Numbered from the stretch's first letter, positions 18,253-28,126 are shown. The stretch: 64,000 bases of DNA from Pseudomonadota bacterium (GCA_023423895.1 JAFAER010000205.1:1-64000), one strand, 5' to 3'. Numbers and translations: made by a program. The notes: a model not told the origin generated them from the letters alone.

Positions 18253-19578
18253 TCAGGGGCCCTTCGGCGCAGTGGGTTCACACTTGCTGCGCCGAACGGG
18301 GCGCTGGATCTGCAGGCGGAACGACGAGCCCGACGTGTGACGCTCGGCGCGGAAGACGGCGAGCTCGTAGATCCCGTTGACCGTCAGCCCGAGCTGCGCC
18401 GCGCGTTGCGAGAGCGTCACGGTGCCGTCCGCCGGACCGTGGACGCCGCCGAGATCGATCACGAGCCGCCCGTTGACGAACAACCAGATGTCGTCGTCAC
18501 CGCGGACGGTGATGACCTCCGTCCCCGTGTACGTGAACCAGGCGCGGCTCTCGGACGTGAAGCTGAAGTTCCTGCTCGTGCCTCCGGAATCACTTCGCAT
18601 CGGCTCCCGGCCGAGCGCAGGAAACCCGAGGCCGTCGAGCGGGAAGTAGGCGGGAGCGTCGAAGCGGTACGTGTCCGCGGCGAGCTGCGCGAGCGCGAAC
18701 GTGCCGACGACAGGGATGTTCACGAGGTCCACGTCCCGGAACCACTGATTGAATGCGGCGGCGCCGTGCGTCGTGGCCGATGTCACGCCCGTCTTGGCGT
18801 AGACCGGCTTGCCGTTCGCTCCGAGCTCCGTGGTGACGATCCCCGTCTCCATGCTGTTCGCGTTCTCGAAGTCGATGTGTCCGCGCGGGAGCGGGTCGAC
18901 GGCAGGGAGGTCGTACCCCCGGAAGTCGCGGTGCACGATCGTCAGGTCGAGCGGCGCGGCTGCCGCTTCGAGCGCGCAGGTGAACCCCGGCTCGACGGCG
19001 CACGTCGCCGAGCAGCCGTCGAACGGGCGCTTGTTGCCGTCGTCGCAAGCTTCGCCAGCCGAGACGATCCCGTCGCCGCAGATCGGCGTGCATGTCCCAT
19101 TCGCGCACTCCGGTTCGAGCGTGCAGGTCGGCGTGCAGCCGTCGCCCCAGTCGTGATTGCCGTCGTCGCAGGCTTCCGTCCCGCGCTTTTCTCCGTCTCC
19201 GCAGACCGTAGGCGTGCACGGCTGACCGAGAACTGCGCACTCGTAGCCGGGCTCGAGATGACAGCGCGTATCGCAGCCGTCACCCGCCTCGGACGCGCCG
19301 TCCTCGCACTCCTCGTCGCCTTCGATGACGCCGTCCCCGCAGACCGCCGGCACTGCAGCGTCGGCGTCGGCGTCGGCGTCGGCATCCGCATCCGCTGCCG
19401 CGTCGCGAGCGCCGGCGTCGTTCGTGCCGGCCTCGCCCGCATCGGACGAGGGCTGCGCTCCGCCGTCCGTCTCGGCGTCGCTCGGCGCGTCTTCGGAGCT
19501 ACCGCATGCGCCGTGGGCAGCGAGCAACATGCCGAGCATCACGGCAGAACCGATACCTCCGAGCCTGGACATGGTCAT
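18253..19578 (-). CDS. Lipoprotein with three DUF4215 Cys-rich repeats and a fibro-slime domain
   Basis: A 441-residue protein with a lipobox ending in HGACG. A linker with six or more Asp-Ala repeats (a hexanucleotide repeat near 19356-19392) follows. Three cysteine-rich repeats of the form CGDGxxxxxExCDDGNxxxGDGCxxxC, typical of DUF4215 in myxobacteria, occupy about residues 80-200. The C-terminal 230 residues form a fibro-slime domain (VHRDFRGYD, TYTGTEVITVRGDDDIWLFVNGRLVIDLGG), a PA14-like fold first described in slime-mould adhesion proteins. It is probably exposed on the surface with an adhesion or matrix role. An alternative Met lies two codons in (19572). It converges closely with the upstream coiled-coil lipoprotein gene. 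Confidence 0.85.
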   Translation of the reverse strand: MTMSRLGGIGSAVMLGMLLAAHGACGSSEDAPSDAETDGGAQPSSDAGEAGTNDAGARDAAADADADADADADAAVPAVCGDGVIEGDEECEDGASEAGDGCDTRCHLEPGYECAVLGQPCTPTVCGDGEKRGTEACDDGNHDWGDGCTPTCTLEPECANGTCTPICGDGIVSAGEACDDGNKRPFDGCSATCAVEPGFTCALEAAAAPLDLTIVHRDFRGYDLPAVDPLPRGHIDFENANSMETGIVTTELGANGKPVYAKTGVTSATTHGAAAFNQWFRDVDLVNIPVVGTFALAQLAADTYRFDAPAYFPLDGLGFPALGREPMRSDSGGTSRNFSFTSESRAWFTYTGTEVITVRGDDDIWLFVNGRLVIDLGGVHGPADGTVTLSQRAAQLGLTVNGIYELAVFRAERHTSGSSFRLQIQRPVRRSKCEPTAPKGP

Positions 19579-19637
19579 CGTAGGCCGCAGCCTACCGCAC
19601 TCGTGCTCGATTCAGGACTGCCGTGTCGACTTCATCT

Positions 19638-22055
19638 TCATCGCATCGAGCTGGCGCGCTGCATCACAGGAGCGAGCGGAGTGAGCGCGGCGCCGGGAGC
19701 TTCCATCGACACGGTGAGCTCTTTGCCCTCCATTCCCTGGAAGTAGGCCACATGGACACCATGGCGGCCGCGGGCGAGCGCGATCTCGCCCTCCGTGTCG
19801 CGCGGCTCGTGCTCGCCGTCGTCCTCGAGCACTTGCTCTCCGTCGATGCTCACGCGGACACCGTCGTCGGCCCGGGCGACGAACCGATACACGCCGTCGA
19901 CCGGCGCGTCGAAGAACGCGTCGCACACGAGCGCGAAGCCTTCCTTTCGCACCTTGCCCGCGAAGGCGCGCTCGATCTCTTCGAGTGACAGGCCACTCAC
20001 GCGCGCCCGTGCACGCGGCCGCTCCTTCGTCACGTCCGGGAGCCGATGGTAGGTGCCTTCGAAATAGGCGCACTGTGCACCCGTGTCCGGTCCAGGCGTC
20101 ACGGGAGGCCTGAGGCGCTCCTTGACGAACGTCGACCGGACGACCGGGCTCATGCGCCCGTTGGGCAGGAAGAGCGCTGCCGCGACCGTGGTCGTCTCGC
20201 GAACCGCGAATGGGGCCTCGAATGCCGGTGACTCCGCGGTCGGCGGCGAGCCATCGGTCGTGAAGCGCACGGTCCCGTCACCGAACAGGAGCGGCGGGGC
20301 CATCCGCACGGTCGCCGCGTCACCTTCGAGGAACACCTGGCGGTCGCGCAGCCCGACCGGAGGCTCGATGAAGTAGCGGATGCCGGACGCGTCGAGCATC
20401 GGTCGCTGCGCACGGAGGCGCTCCGCGAAGTCCTTCTGCGCGTCGGTCGTCGTGGACGCGCCGGACCACAACACCTCGGCCAGCGCGGCAATCCGCGGGA
20501 CGACCAGCGTCTGAATTTGCTCCTCGGTCTCGACGTACTCCGTCCAGAGCGTGCCCTCGCCACCGAGGATCTTCGCGCGCATCGCGGCGTCGAGTGCGGG
20601 CCCTGCGGGATCGAAGCCGTAGACCTTCGTCCACGGCAAGAACCCCTCGTGGCCGGCCTCACCCTGCGCGCGCGACTGGCGGATGTTGAAGTAGAGGTGA
20701 TCGTGCGGCGCCATCACGACGTCGTACGACTGCTCCGCCGCTTCGTGGCCGCGTTCGCGCGACTGCCAGGCGAGCACGATCACGTCGTGTGGCAGGCGCG
20801 GCGAGAGCGCCTCGTCCCAGACCATGGGCCGGCGGCCGAGCGCCCCGAGCATCGATGCGATGCGCTGCATGAACACGGCCTGGAGCGCGTCCGCGTCGAC
20901 CGGCTTGCCGCCGCCGGCTTTCGCCATCGCGGCGCGGCACTTCGGGCAGGCGGACCAGCGCGTGTTCGGCACCTCGTCACCGCCGACGTGCGCGATGCGT
21001 GACGGGAACACGGACGCTACCTCTTCGAGGACGCTCCCGAGGAGCGCATACGTCTTCTCGTTCCCAGCGCAGAGCACGTCGTCGAAGATCCCCCACGTGC
21101 GCGGGACGGGCTGCTTCTTTCCCGTGCAGGAGAGCTCGGGATGCGCCGCGAGCAGGGCGCGCGTGTGCCCGGGCATCTCGACCTCCGGGATCACCGTGAT
21201 GTGTCGCGTACGCGCCTGCTCGACGACCTGCCGTGCGTCTTCGTGCGTGTAGAAGCCGTCCTGCCCGCCGACGGCCGTGAGCTCCGGATGCGCTTTCACC
21301 TCGAGGCGGAAGCCCTGGTCGTCGGTGAGGTGCCAGTGGAAGACGTTGAACCGATAGAACGCGAGAAGATCGATCCAGCGCGCGACCACGTCCTTGCCGA
21401 AGAAGTGGCGTGCGACGTCGAGGTGCATCGCCCGGAAAGGGAACCGCGGCGCGTCGTCGATCGAGACGCACGGGATCGACCATCCGGCGGGCGGAGGGCC
21501 GAGCGGCGGCGGCTCCTTTCCGACGCGGCGCGCGCCGGCGAGCTGCGCGAGCGTTTGCGCCCCGAAGAAGAGCCCCGCTGCGGACCGAGCCTTCACGACG
21601 GCACGCGCCGGCGAGACGTCGAGCGTGTACGACTCGTCCTCCGTCGTCCGGGGCGGCTCGACGGCGGGGTCCCGTAACGAAGCCGGCGGATCGAGGAGGC
21701 GCAGCTCGATCGTCCCCTCACGAGCTTCGAGCGACGAGCGTTCGAGGCCGAGCCATCCAGCAAGATGGACGCCCGTGGCACGCGCCTCCGGTGAGCCGTC
21801 CGTCACGATGCGCGTCGTTCGATCGACCGCGAGCGCTCCCTCGCAGGTCTTCATCGACCGCGGACGCGGCACGAGCGGCAGCGGCGTCTCGAGCACCGGC
21901 CGATGCTCCCCGGAGCCGCGCGCCGGCTCCGGGCGCTGCGGGGGCCGGCCCTCGTTCCCGCATGCGCTTGCAGCGACGAGCAGGAGCAGCGACGGCGTCA
22001 CGAGGCGGGGCACGCGAGACACGATAGCGCCCGGCCGGCGAGGTTGCGTCGACAT
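19638..22055 (-). CDS. Glycoside hydrolase family 20 beta-N-acetylhexosaminidase, lipoprotein
   Basis: An 805-residue lipoprotein (lipobox AASACG near residue 30). An N-terminal GH20b-like domain (about 50-190) precedes the catalytic barrel. The signature HVGGDE (residues 356-361) carries the catalytic Asp-Glu pair for substrate-assisted hydrolysis, and FHWHLTDDQGFR and EVEMPGHT are also family hallmarks. A chitobiase C-terminal-like segment (FTTDGSPPTAESP) follows, and the last 150 residues resemble PA14 (YRFVARADDGVRVSIDGEQV). It should release terminal GlcNAc or GalNAc from chitin or peptidoglycan fragments at the cell surface. The start is chosen for the signal peptide. It is transcribed divergently from the LVIVD lipoprotein. 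Confidence 0.92.
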   Translation of the reverse strand: MSTQPRRPGAIVSRVPRLVTPSLLLLVAASACGNEGRPPQRPEPARGSGEHRPVLETPLPLVPRPRSMKTCEGALAVDRTTRIVTDGSPEARATGVHLAGWLGLERSSLEAREGTIELRLLDPPASLRDPAVEPPRTTEDESYTLDVSPARAVVKARSAAGLFFGAQTLAQLAGARRVGKEPPPLGPPPAGWSIPCVSIDDAPRFPFRAMHLDVARHFFGKDVVARWIDLLAFYRFNVFHWHLTDDQGFRLEVKAHPELTAVGGQDGFYTHEDARQVVEQARTRHITVIPEVEMPGHTRALLAAHPELSCTGKKQPVPRTWGIFDDVLCAGNEKTYALLGSVLEEVASVFPSRIAHVGGDEVPNTRWSACPKCRAAMAKAGGGKPVDADALQAVFMQRIASMLGALGRRPMVWDEALSPRLPHDVIVLAWQSRERGHEAAEQSYDVVMAPHDHLYFNIRQSRAQGEAGHEGFLPWTKVYGFDPAGPALDAAMRAKILGGEGTLWTEYVETEEQIQTLVVPRIAALAEVLWSGASTTTDAQKDFAERLRAQRPMLDASGIRYFIEPPVGLRDRQVFLEGDAATVRMAPPLLFGDGTVRFTTDGSPPTAESPAFEAPFAVRETTTVAAALFLPNGRMSPVVRSTFVKERLRPPVTPGPDTGAQCAYFEGTYHRLPDVTKERPRARARVSGLSLEEIERAFAGKVRKEGFALVCDAFFDAPVDGVYRFVARADDGVRVSIDGEQVLEDDGEHEPRDTEGEIALARGRHGVHVAYFQGMEGKELTVSMEAPGAALTPLAPVMQRASSMR

Positions 22056-22289
22056 CGCGTGGCTCTGATTCACACCGCACTGATCGGGGTGCCACACCAT
22101 CTTCGCACCGCATCCGCGCGCTGGGCCGGCCTCGGTGCGCAACCTGCGAGAATCGTCTGCTCGCTCGAGATGGCAAGCGTCTTGCTCGAGCTCGCAGAGC
22201 GCGTGCCCTCGGAGGCATCGCCGCACGTCGTCGCGTTGGTCTCACTCGCGCGGCGGCGTCTCTCTTCCTTACTTTGCTTGGAGGGTCCC

Positions 22290-24566
22290 ATGCGGATCTC
22301 GTGGCGACGTGCGGCGTTGCTTCTTCCTGGAATCGTGCTCGCGTGTTCGGTCGATCGAGGCTCGGACGACGCGGATTCATCGAACGACACGCGATCGTCG
22401 TCGAGCGCCAGCTCGAACGGCGCCGGTGGCGGCGGTGGGTGTGGCGGCGGCGGCGACGACAGTCTCGGCAACGTCCGCGGCGCACCGGTCGACGACGACG
22501 CGCGCAAGGGACGGCCCGGCGATCCCGCGCCCACCGGGCAGCAGTGGAAGCCCGTCGAGACCGACGAGGGCTGCGGCCGAATGGGCCTCGAGTGGATCCT
22601 CGTCGACGAGGTCTGCGATGAAGGGGACGGCAACGACGACCCGACGACCCTCCACGCGCCGATGTTCCGCGACGGAGCGATGGTCAACGGTCATCTCTTC
22701 GCGGTCGACGCGACCCACCTCTGGGCGATCGATCTCGCCGAGCTCGAACAAGGCACGAGCGCGCTCGCACGTGCATCGCTGTTGACGGGCCTCGGCACGC
22801 CGCTCGCAGCGGACACGCGGGGCAACGAGGTCGTCCTCGCCGCCGGCAACGCGGGCCTCGTCTTCGTGGATGCGACACAGCCCGAGGCGCCGCGGCGCTC
22901 GCGTTCGCTCGAGCTCGCGGGCAAGGCGTACGACGTGCAGGTCGGCGGCGACAAGGCCTACGTCGCGATGGGACGGGCTGGCATCGCCGAGGTCGATCTC
23001 GCGACTGCGCAGCCGAGCGTCACGCGCTCGTGGCCGATCGGAGGCTTCAGCGCCGGCATCGCCGCGCGCGGCGCGCATGCGTTCGTCGCCGCGTGCACGA
23101 CGTTCAAGGTCGTCGAGCTCGCGACCGGCAAGGTCCTCTCGCAGGCGTGGCTGCCAGGAGCGAAGAACCTGACCACGCTCGCGAAGAAGGTGACGCTCGT
23201 CGGTGATGTCGCGTTCGTCGCGGCAGGACGAGCCGGCGCGGTCGCGATCGACATCGCGGACCCGTCGAAGCCGTCCGTGATCGGCAACTGCACCGTGCCG
23301 GACAATCCGTCCTTCTATGCGAGTGGCGTCCGCGCGAACGGCGACAGGCTCTATGTCGCCGGCGGTGAATGGGGCGTCCTGCCGGTCGACGTCGCGGACC
23401 CCAGCGCCGCGTGCCCGACGCTGAAGATGGCGGCGCCGCCGCCGAAGCCCGCGGACCTGTCATGTTCGGCGAAGCCGCCGTGGGAGGAGGTGCCGTGGGT
23501 CGAGACGTGGGCCCCGCCGCCGCCGCGCAAGGATCCCGTGCAGACGTTGCCCGTCGGCGATCGCCTCTACGCCTTCGGCGATGCACGTCGGATCGGCGTT
23601 CGCGCGGTCGACGTGCGAGACACGAAGAGCTCCGAGCTCGCGCTCCTCGCCCGCTTCGACGAGCCACGCATGCTCCTCGGCGTCGCGGCGACCCCTTCGC
23701 GTGTCGTCGTCGCGGGCCCGCGAGGCGGCGTCTTCGCGGTCGGCGCGGGCGCGACGCTCATGCGTGTGTCGACGCCCGGAGACGTGGCCCTGCGCGAGAG
23801 CTCCTCGGTCGCGATCCTGGGTGACGGTCGCTGGTCGGCGCTCGGCGACGGAAAGCTCTTCGTCGAGGGAAAGGCGCAGGCGATCGTCCTTCCGAACGCG
23901 CAAGCGATCGCCAGCGCAGGAGCGAACCGCATCGCGCTGACGACGACGAACGCCGTGCAGCTGCTCGACGTCGACACCGGAGCCATGAACAGCTTCACGC
24001 TCGTGGACGAGGCTCATCTCCCGCTCGCCGTGGCCGCCGACGCGAGCGGCGTCTACTACGCGGCGCCGGAGTGGTGGTCGGCCGCGCGGATCGTGGGAGC
24101 CAAGAACGAGCCCGTCGCCGCGCACGAGATCTTCGACCAGGAGGACATCCTGGATGCAACGCTCTGGAGGATCCGGCTGCCGCGCCGTCACCTCGCGGCC
24201 ACGAAGCGCGGCCTCGTCGAGCTCGCGGGCGTCGGTCCGACGGCGGGCTTGGTGCTTCACGCCGGCTCGGCGAAGAAGAAGGTCACGCTGCCGGCGATGA
24301 CGTACATCGCGCTCGCCAGCGACGGCGATCGTGCGTGGCTCGCCGGGATCGATCGGAGCCTCTACAAGAGCTACCTCGTCAGCGTCGACATCTCGGGTGC
24401 AATCCCCAGCGTCCTTTCCATCGAGGCGTTCACCGGCGCGGCGTCGGGCCTCGCGGCCGCGGCCGGTCGCGTCTTCATCGCCGATGCCGACGGCGCGATC
24501 CGCGTCTATACGACCACCGCGAGCGGTGCCGCCGAGCTCGCCTCCGTCGCCGAGGTGACCAAGTGA
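22290..24566 (+). CDS. LVIVD-repeat (beta-propeller) lipoprotein
   Basis: A 758-residue lipoprotein starting at a Met with a good GGAGGG site. After the lipobox (IVLACS) comes a Ser/Asp/Gly-rich linker with a Gly-Cys cluster. From about residue 120 the chain has repeated blocks such as GNEVVLAAGNAGLVFVD, GDKAYVAMGRAGIAEVD, GDVAFVAAGRAGAVAIDIADPSKP and GDRLYVAGGEWGVLPVDVADPS. These are LVIVD repeats, which form beta-propellers. Function is unknown; such proteins are usually surface or periplasmic. Its TGA overlaps the ATG of the next lipoprotein gene (TGATG), so the two are made together and may interact. Confidence 0.82.
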   Translation: MRISWRRAALLLPGIVLACSVDRGSDDADSSNDTRSSSSASSNGAGGGGGCGGGGDDSLGNVRGAPVDDDARKGRPGDPAPTGQQWKPVETDEGCGRMGLEWILVDEVCDEGDGNDDPTTLHAPMFRDGAMVNGHLFAVDATHLWAIDLAELEQGTSALARASLLTGLGTPLAADTRGNEVVLAAGNAGLVFVDATQPEAPRRSRSLELAGKAYDVQVGGDKAYVAMGRAGIAEVDLATAQPSVTRSWPIGGFSAGIAARGAHAFVAACTTFKVVELATGKVLSQAWLPGAKNLTTLAKKVTLVGDVAFVAAGRAGAVAIDIADPSKPSVIGNCTVPDNPSFYASGVRANGDRLYVAGGEWGVLPVDVADPSAACPTLKMAAPPPKPADLSCSAKPPWEEVPWVETWAPPPPRKDPVQTLPVGDRLYAFGDARRIGVRAVDVRDTKSSELALLARFDEPRMLLGVAATPSRVVVAGPRGGVFAVGAGATLMRVSTPGDVALRESSSVAILGDGRWSALGDGKLFVEGKAQAIVLPNAQAIASAGANRIALTTTNAVQLLDVDTGAMNSFTLVDEAHLPLAVAADASGVYYAAPEWWSAARIVGAKNEPVAAHEIFDQEDILDATLWRIRLPRRHLAATKRGLVELAGVGPTAGLVLHAGSAKKKVTLPAMTYIALASDGDRAWLAGIDRSLYKSYLVSVDISGAIPSVLSIEAFTGAASGLAAAAGRVFIADADGAIRVYTTTASGAAELASVAEVTK

Positions 24567-25543
24567 TGCGCGTTCGCTTTCCAGGTACGGCTGCCGGTTT
24601 GTTCGCGGTCGTGCTCGCGTCGGGGTGCACGACCGCGGACTTCGATCCGCCTCCGACGACGAACGAAACGACGACACCCGCGCCGCCGACCCTCGAGTCG
24701 CTCGGTTTGCCGACGTGGCCGCCGATGGGTCACACGTCGGAGATCCGCGCGCGCTGCCGTGACGACGACCGCCTCTCGAGCGTCTCTGCCCTCTTCGCGA
24801 GCACCGCCGTTCGTTCCGTGAGCGGCCTCGAAGCGTCCGTCGTGTTCACCGGTCGAGAGCTGGGGGAAGGGCTGGGCGATCTTCGCGTCCGTTGCTGCAA
24901 CGCACGTCAAGCGTGTGCGGAGCGGCGCGTGACGGACTTCCTGGTCGATCTCACTCCTCCGGAGATCGAGGAAGAACGGCTCGTTGCCAGCCCGGACGGC
25001 CAGGACCTCGACGGAGACATCGCGCTCTGGGTCCGTGATGCTTGGGTGCTCGGCTCCGTCGAGCTCTCGTTCGGCGGCAAGACGTTGCGTCACGAGTTCC
25101 CGCAGGCGTATCCGAGCACGCTCGGGGACGATTGGGACGTCTCGCGGGTGACGTTTCCCGCGAAGGATCTGCCGCCTGGCGCAGGCACTGCGGTCGTCAC
25201 GGCGCGTGACGGCGCAGGAAACGTCGTCACGCGTCAGCTCCGCGTGCGCATCGACGGGACGCCGCCCGAGGTCGCGCTCCTCGCTCCGAGCTCGGGCACG
25301 GTCGCGAGCGGCGGAAGCTTCACCGTCCGCGCCCAGGCGACCGATGGAGACAATCCCACGCCGCCGACGATCGATCTCTGGGTCGGCGGCACGCGCATCG
25401 CGGAGCTTCCTGGTCCCATCGCGCAGATCGAGGTCGACACCGCGACGCTGCCTCCGGGGCCAACCGAGGTGCGCGCGATCGCGCGTGACGATGCCGGCAA
25501 CGAGAGCGTCGCCGCGAAGGTGCTCGTCGACGTGTCTCGATGA
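24566..25543 (+). CDS. Lipoprotein with Ig-like domains
   Basis: A 325-residue lipoprotein (lipobox VLASGC) coupled to the LVIVD protein by a TGATG overlap. A Thr/Pro-rich linker is followed by two bacterial Ig-like modules. The last one contains APSSGTVASGGSFTVRAQATD and ends in AIARDDAGNES, as in Big/Ig-like repeats. A Cys pair (RVRCCNARQAC) lies in the first module. It is probably a partner or stalk for the propeller protein; no enzymatic motif is visible. Confidence 0.75.
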   Translation: MRVRFPGTAAGLFAVVLASGCTTADFDPPPTTNETTTPAPPTLESLGLPTWPPMGHTSEIRARCRDDDRLSSVSALFASTAVRSVSGLEASVVFTGRELGEGLGDLRVRCCNARQACAERRVTDFLVDLTPPEIEEERLVASPDGQDLDGDIALWVRDAWVLGSVELSFGGKTLRHEFPQAYPSTLGDDWDVSRVTFPAKDLPPGAGTAVVTARDGAGNVVTRQLRVRIDGTPPEVALLAPSSGTVASGGSFTVRAQATDGDNPTPPTIDLWVGGTRIAELPGPIAQIEVDTATLPPGPTEVRAIARDDAGNESVAAKVLVDVSR

Positions 25544-25558
25544 GCTCCTGAAACACGT

Positions 25559-25587
25559 CGGCGCTGACCGCAGAGCGATCAGCGCCG
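25559..25587. terminator. Convergent terminator hairpin
   Basis: CGGCGCTGA (25559-25567) pairs perfectly with TCAGCGCCG (25579-25587) around an 11-base loop. It lies between the convergent stops of the Ig-like lipoprotein and the XRE regulator and could serve both. Confidence 0.65.
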
Positions 25588-25615
25588 TCCGGGAACTTCG
25601 ATGCGCTCGGCTCGA

Positions 25616-25963
25616 TCAGCCGGTGAGCGCGCGACGCTTCACCGTCGTCTTCTTGGTCTGCACGAGCCCGTTGCCCGGCGTCACGAGAACTTCGAGCTCG
25701 ATCGAAAGCGCGCTGCAGATGCGATTGGCCACGAACAACGATGGCCCCAGCTCGCCACGCTCGAGACGTGCGATGTAATTCGGAGAAAGTCCTGCCTGCT
25801 CTGCCAGGAAGGCCTGCGTCCAGCCATGCTCTTGACGAGATCGCCGGATTGCCTCCCCCACCATGACGTTGAACGAGCGATGCTCGTCCTGCCCGTCGGA
25901 CGACCCGCGTGGTTCACGCTGGTCCGGATCGAACTTCGGCCTACGCCCGCTCTCTTGGCCCAC
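25616..25963 (-). CDS. XRE-family HTH transcriptional regulator
   Basis: A 115-residue protein starting at GTG. Residues about 32-92 form a Cro/C1-type helix-turn-helix: VGEAIRRSRQEHGWTQAFLA, then GLSPNYIARLERGELGPSL for the turn and recognition helix. The N-terminal 30 residues are polar and the C-terminal tail is basic, with no ligand-binding domain. It may repress its own gene or the divergently transcribed kinase gene 450 bases away; no operator could be identified. Confidence 0.85.
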   Translation of the reverse strand: MGQESGRRPKFDPDQREPRGSSDGQDEHRSFNVMVGEAIRRSRQEHGWTQAFLAEQAGLSPNYIARLERGELGPSLFVANRICSALSIELEVLVTPGNGLVQTKKTTVKRRALTG

Positions 25964-26412
25964 GCCACAGACGGTAGCTCAACCCAAAGCCCTTAGCAGG
26001 TGAAATTGTCCACTTGCGGATGAGGCGAGAGATCTCACGAAGGCGACGAAGATCGTGTGGTTTCAACGAGTAGCGATTTGCGTTCACGCGGCACTCCGCC
26101 GCCACCCGACTGAAAATAGGGAGGAGCGTGTGCGCCAGAGGATCTCCTTTAGGGCGTTCGCGAGCGTGCGCGTTCGTTGCATCCTTGCAGCCTGCGATCG
26201 CGGGTGACCTTGCGAGGCGACGCCCGAGAACGTCGCCTCGTCTCGTGCCGCCGAGCGCGAGCACGGGTCGGCTCGATGTGGGTTGCGCTGCGCTCGCGAA
26301 GATCCGTGCTCGGGCTCGCGCTCGATGAGAGCGTTCCTGTACTCTTCTTCATCCAAGGGCCCGTGTGCTCACGGGGGTCGGGGACCAGGCTGCTCGTCGC
26401 TCAGGATCCAGC
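25964..26412. other. Divergent intergenic region
   Basis: These 449 bases lie between the XRE regulator and the Ser/Thr kinase. Short open frames occur on both strands but lack ribosome sites and recognisable motifs. The region should contain promoters for both genes. Confidence 0.5.
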
Positions 26413-27975
26413 GTGAACATCGACGTCGGACAAGTCATCGCAGGCAAGTACGAGCTCGTGAAGCTCCTTGGAAAGGGAGCCATGGGGGAGGTCTGGCTCG
26501 CGAACCACAACTCGCTGGGCGGACAGTTCGCGATCAAGCTCGTCGAGCCGGCCGACGACATGGAAGCGGAGACGGCCGCGGGCCGCTTCCAGCTCGAGGC
26601 GCAGATCGCCGCGAAGCTGTCGCGGAAGACGCGCCACATCGTTTCGGTGAGCGACCACGGCGAGGAGAACGGCCTCGCCTATCTCGTGATGGAGCTGCTC
26701 GAAGGCGAATCGCTGGAGCAGCGGTGCAAGAGGAGCGGCCCGCTCTCGATGGCCGACGTCGCGGCGATCGTCTCGCAGGTCGCGCGCGCGCTTTCGCTCG
26801 CTCATGAAGAGGAGATCTTCCATCGCGACCTGAAGCCCGCGAACGTCTGGCTCGGCCACGACGAGGACGGGCGACTGCTCGTGAAGTTGCTCGACTTCGG
26901 TATCGCGCGCACGAAGAGGCCGTTCCGCACGCGGTCGCCGTTCGCGACGAGCAAGGACATGGTGCTCGGTACGCCGAGCTACATGAGCCCGGAGCAGGCG
27001 CGTGGGCTCGACACGCTCGACTACCGTTGCGACCTCTGGGCGCTCGCCGTCGTTGCCTACGAGGCGCTCACGGGGAAGATCCCGTTCGAGGGCGAGACGG
27101 TCGAGGACATCTTCCTCTCGATCTGCACGTTCCGCGTCGTGCCCGCACTCACGCGGCGCCCCGATCTGCCGCCCGCGGTCGAAGCCTTCTTCGCGTGTGC
27201 GTTTGCGCCCAAGCTCGACGAGCGTTTCAAGAGCGCAGCCGAGCTGACCGAGGCCTTCGAGAGTCTCGTGACGCCGGAGGAGCTGGAGACGGCGCTGGGG
27301 CTACCGCTCACGCCCACCAGCGCTCGTCGTCTCGACGCGCGCGGAAGCAATCCGCGGCTCGGCAGCAACCCGCGGCTCGGCAGCAGTCCGAGCTACCCGA
27401 GCCATCCCCAGGTCGGAAGCCATCCCCAGATCGGAAGCCATCCGCACCTCGGAAGCCATCCCCAGGTCGGGAGCCATCCGAACATCGTGCCCGGCCCAGG
27501 GGTCGACCCTGCGTACGGCGGGCGCGGGTCGATGCCGGACTTCGAGAACGTTGCGCTCGGCGGGCCGACCACGATCACGCGCCGAAGCGGGACGACGGGA
27601 TGGCTCCTTGCGATCGGCGGGCTCATCGCGCTGCTCGCGATTGGAATGATCGTCCTCGTTGCGTTCCGCGGGTCGAGCGGCGCAGCGACGACGAGCACGC
27701 AGCCGCCCGAGACATCGGCGTCGGCGCTCCCGCCGCCGCTTCCGCCGGCCTCCGCCGCAGCGTCCGTCGTGGAGCTGGACCCGGAGCCGGCGCCTCCGCT
27801 GGACACCGAGCCTCCGCCCGCAACACCCAAGACGTCCGCGGCCCTGGGCCGGCCGAAGTCTTCGGCGACGAGCGCGAAGACCACCGGCGCGTCGACCGGT
27901 CAGCCTCCGGCGCCTGCTTCGCATTCGGCATCCGCGCCGTCGGCCAAGCCGGTGAACAAGGCCGAGGTGTTCTGA
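26413..27975 (+). CDS. Membrane-anchored serine/threonine protein kinase (PknB-like)
   Basis: A 520-residue protein starting at GTG with an AGGA site. Residues 13-275 are a Hanks-type kinase: glycine loop GKGAMGEVW, ATP lysine Lys42, catalytic loop HRDLKPAN with Asp139, DFG Asp161 and TPSYMSPEQA. A linker (about 310-360) has repeated GSNPRL and GSHPxx units. A single membrane helix follows near 396-418, then a Pro/Ala/Ser-rich tail outside the membrane with no sensor domain such as PASTA. It probably phosphorylates cytoplasmic targets in response to an envelope cue. A TPR/PEGA-type protein and three lipoproteins follow on the same strand, a common setting in myxobacteria. Confidence 0.92.
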   Translation: MNIDVGQVIAGKYELVKLLGKGAMGEVWLANHNSLGGQFAIKLVEPADDMEAETAAGRFQLEAQIAAKLSRKTRHIVSVSDHGEENGLAYLVMELLEGESLEQRCKRSGPLSMADVAAIVSQVARALSLAHEEEIFHRDLKPANVWLGHDEDGRLLVKLLDFGIARTKRPFRTRSPFATSKDMVLGTPSYMSPEQARGLDTLDYRCDLWALAVVAYEALTGKIPFEGETVEDIFLSICTFRVVPALTRRPDLPPAVEAFFACAFAPKLDERFKSAAELTEAFESLVTPEELETALGLPLTPTSARRLDARGSNPRLGSNPRLGSSPSYPSHPQVGSHPQIGSHPHLGSHPQVGSHPNIVPGPGVDPAYGGRGSMPDFENVALGGPTTITRRSGTTGWLLAIGGLIALLAIGMIVLVAFRGSSGAATTSTQPPETSASALPPPLPPASAAASVVELDPEPAPPLDTEPPPATPKTSAALGRPKSSATSAKTTGASTGQPPAPASHSASAPSAKPVNKAEVF

Positions 27976-28126
27976 GCAGCATCACGCTGGGCGGTGCCTG
28001 CACCGCCATCTGCGTGCGAGTGTGCACCGCGTCTGGTCTCGTGGGCTCCACTGGGGCTGCGGCGTCGGATTTGACGCAGGACGCCAAGAGACTGTCCTGG
28101 TCGGGGCTTTCTACTATCCCTTTCCG

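Noticed and set aside
19356..19392. Hexanucleotide GTCGGC repeat as a regulatory repeat
   Set aside because: It is inside the coding sequence and simply encodes an Asp-Ala linker after the lipobox.
27350..27490. Possible CRISPR-like array (regular repeats)
   Set aside because: The repeats are 18 bases, contiguous and in frame, coding for GSHPxx units of the kinase linker; there are no spacers.
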